From: Acetobacteraceae bacterium
Lineage (GTDB): Bacteria > Pseudomonadota > Alphaproteobacteria > Acetobacterales > Acetobacteraceae
Length of the DNA stretch: 6,410 nt
Reading direction: 5' to 3'
NCBI GenBank assembly: GCA_947476855.1
Contig: CANJSR010000298.1
Span: forward strand, 1-6,410
A program made the translations under genes and the position numbers. Shown here piece by piece: positions 5,821 through 6,410 of this stretch. Under the pieces are notes generated by a model. The model was not told where the DNA came from. It saw only the letters and a program-made list of their open reading frames with translations, and made no database searches. The first letter of the stretch is position 1; each line of letters opens with the position of its first letter.

Positions 5821-6410
5821 TCAGCCGCGCTTTTCGATCGGCACGAATTCGCGATCCTCGGGGCCAATGTAATTGGCCGTCGGGCGAATCAGCTTGTTGT
5901 CGACACGTTGTTCCATGACATGCGCGGCCCAGCCGGAGGTGCGCGCGATCACGAACAGCGGCGTGAACATCGCCGTGGGCACGCCCATCATGTGATAGGA
6001 GATGGCGCTGAACCAATCGAGGTTCGCGAACATCGTCTTCGCGTCCAACATCGTCGCCTCGATGCGATCGGCGATATCGTAGAGCCGCATGGAGCCCGCA
6101 TCCGCCGACAGACGGCGCGCGACTTCCTTGATCACGGCGTTGCGCGGGTCGGAGATCGTGTAGACCGCGTGGCCGAAGCCGATCACGACTTCCTTGTTCG
6201 CGATGCGCTTGCGGATATCGGCTTCGGCTTCATCGGCGCTCGCGTAGCGGTTCTGAATTTCGAACGAAACCTCATTCGCGCCGCCATGCTTCGGCCCGCG
6301 CAGCGCGCCGATGCCCGCGGTGATCGCCGAATACATGTCCGCACCCGTGCCCGCCACGACGCGGCAGGTGAAGGTCGAGGCGTTGAATTCGTGTTCCGCG
6401 TACAGGATCA
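5821..6410 (-). CDS. prpC: 2-methylcitrate synthase, C-terminal part (5'-truncated by window edge)
   Basis: The visible 195 residues are about the C-terminal half of a roughly 375-390-residue enzyme; the rest lies beyond the right edge. It condenses propionyl-CoA with oxaloacetate to 2-methylcitrate, the first step of the methylcitrate cycle. Fragment positions: AEHEFNAST (4-12) carries the first catalytic histidine, GFGHAVYT (77-84) the second, and NLDWFS (129-134) the catalytic aspartate. [10 protein letters not shown] (39-48) and [14 protein letters not shown] (175-188) are blocks typical of PrpC. The sequence follows E. coli PrpC much more closely than the TCA-cycle GltA type (for example [14 protein letters not shown] and [17 protein letters not shown]). 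Methylcitrate synthases often keep some citrate synthase activity. Most family members have GFGHP; here alanine follows the histidine. Other prp genes, if present, would be to the right. Confidence 0.93.
   Translation of the reverse strand, partial: ILYAEHEFNASTFTCRVVAGTGADMYSAITAGIGALRGPKHGGANEVSFEIQNRYASADEAEADIRKRIANKEVVIGFGHAVYTISDPRNAVIKEVARRLSADAGSMRLYDIADRIEATMLDAKTMFANLDWFSAISYHMMGVPTAMFTPLFVIARTSGWAAHVMEQRVDNKLIRPTANYIGPEDREFVPIEKRG

Noticed and set aside
5821..6410. TCA-cycle citrate synthase (gltA) as an alternative identity
   Set aside because: The conserved blocks follow PrpC ([48 protein letters not shown]) much better than the GltA type.

Overview
The window is GC-rich bacterial chromosome with strong G/C third-position bias in most genes. 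Gene content (crotonase, YhbW-type LLM oxidoreductase, lysine/alanine-rich histone H1-like protein, 2-methylcitrate synthase) suggests a high-GC alphaproteobacterium, perhaps of the Acetobacteraceae/Rhodospirillales type. The taxonomic guess is an inference from composition and protein style, not from a marker gene.

Layout, left to right. (1) 64-861, plus: a crotonase-fold enoyl-CoA hydratase/isomerase-family protein. (2) 854-2362, minus: a multi-pass membrane protein resembling GT-C (family 39-like) glycosyltransferases, which overlaps the tail of gene 1 by a few bases. Its codon use is visibly less GC-biased than its neighbours'. (3) 2363-2556: a divergent promoter region with a plausible sigma70-type promoter for gene 2. 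(4) 2557-3369, plus: a cytoplasmic alpha/beta hydrolase with a complete HGG / GxSxGG / D / H set. (5) 3370-3543: a convergent spacer packed with inverted repeats, including two related palindromic elements. (6) 3544-4551, minus: a YhbW-type LLM flavin-dependent oxidoreductase. (7) 4552-4696: a spacer with two strong hairpins. (8) 4697-5290, minus: a 197-residue Lys/Ala/Pro-rich histone H1-like protein built on a ten-residue repeat, starting at GTG with a good Shine-Dalgarno. (9) 5291-5820: a spacer holding a probable promoter and, at its right end, a textbook intrinsic terminator. (10) 5821-6410, minus: the C-terminal half of 2-methylcitrate synthase (prpC), running off the right edge.

The genes do not form one pathway. 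prpC belongs to propionyl-CoA catabolism, probably as the end of a transcription unit lying to the right. The crotonase could act in acyl-CoA metabolism, but nothing physically links it to prpC. The three minus-strand genes on the right are separated by hairpins or a terminator and are probably independent units. I see no clear novel multi-gene system, RNA gene, CRISPR array, insertion sequence or phage module. The most notable items are the decamer architecture of the histone-like protein, the paired palindromic elements at 3395-3513, and the crotonase that lacks one of the two classical hydratase glutamates.
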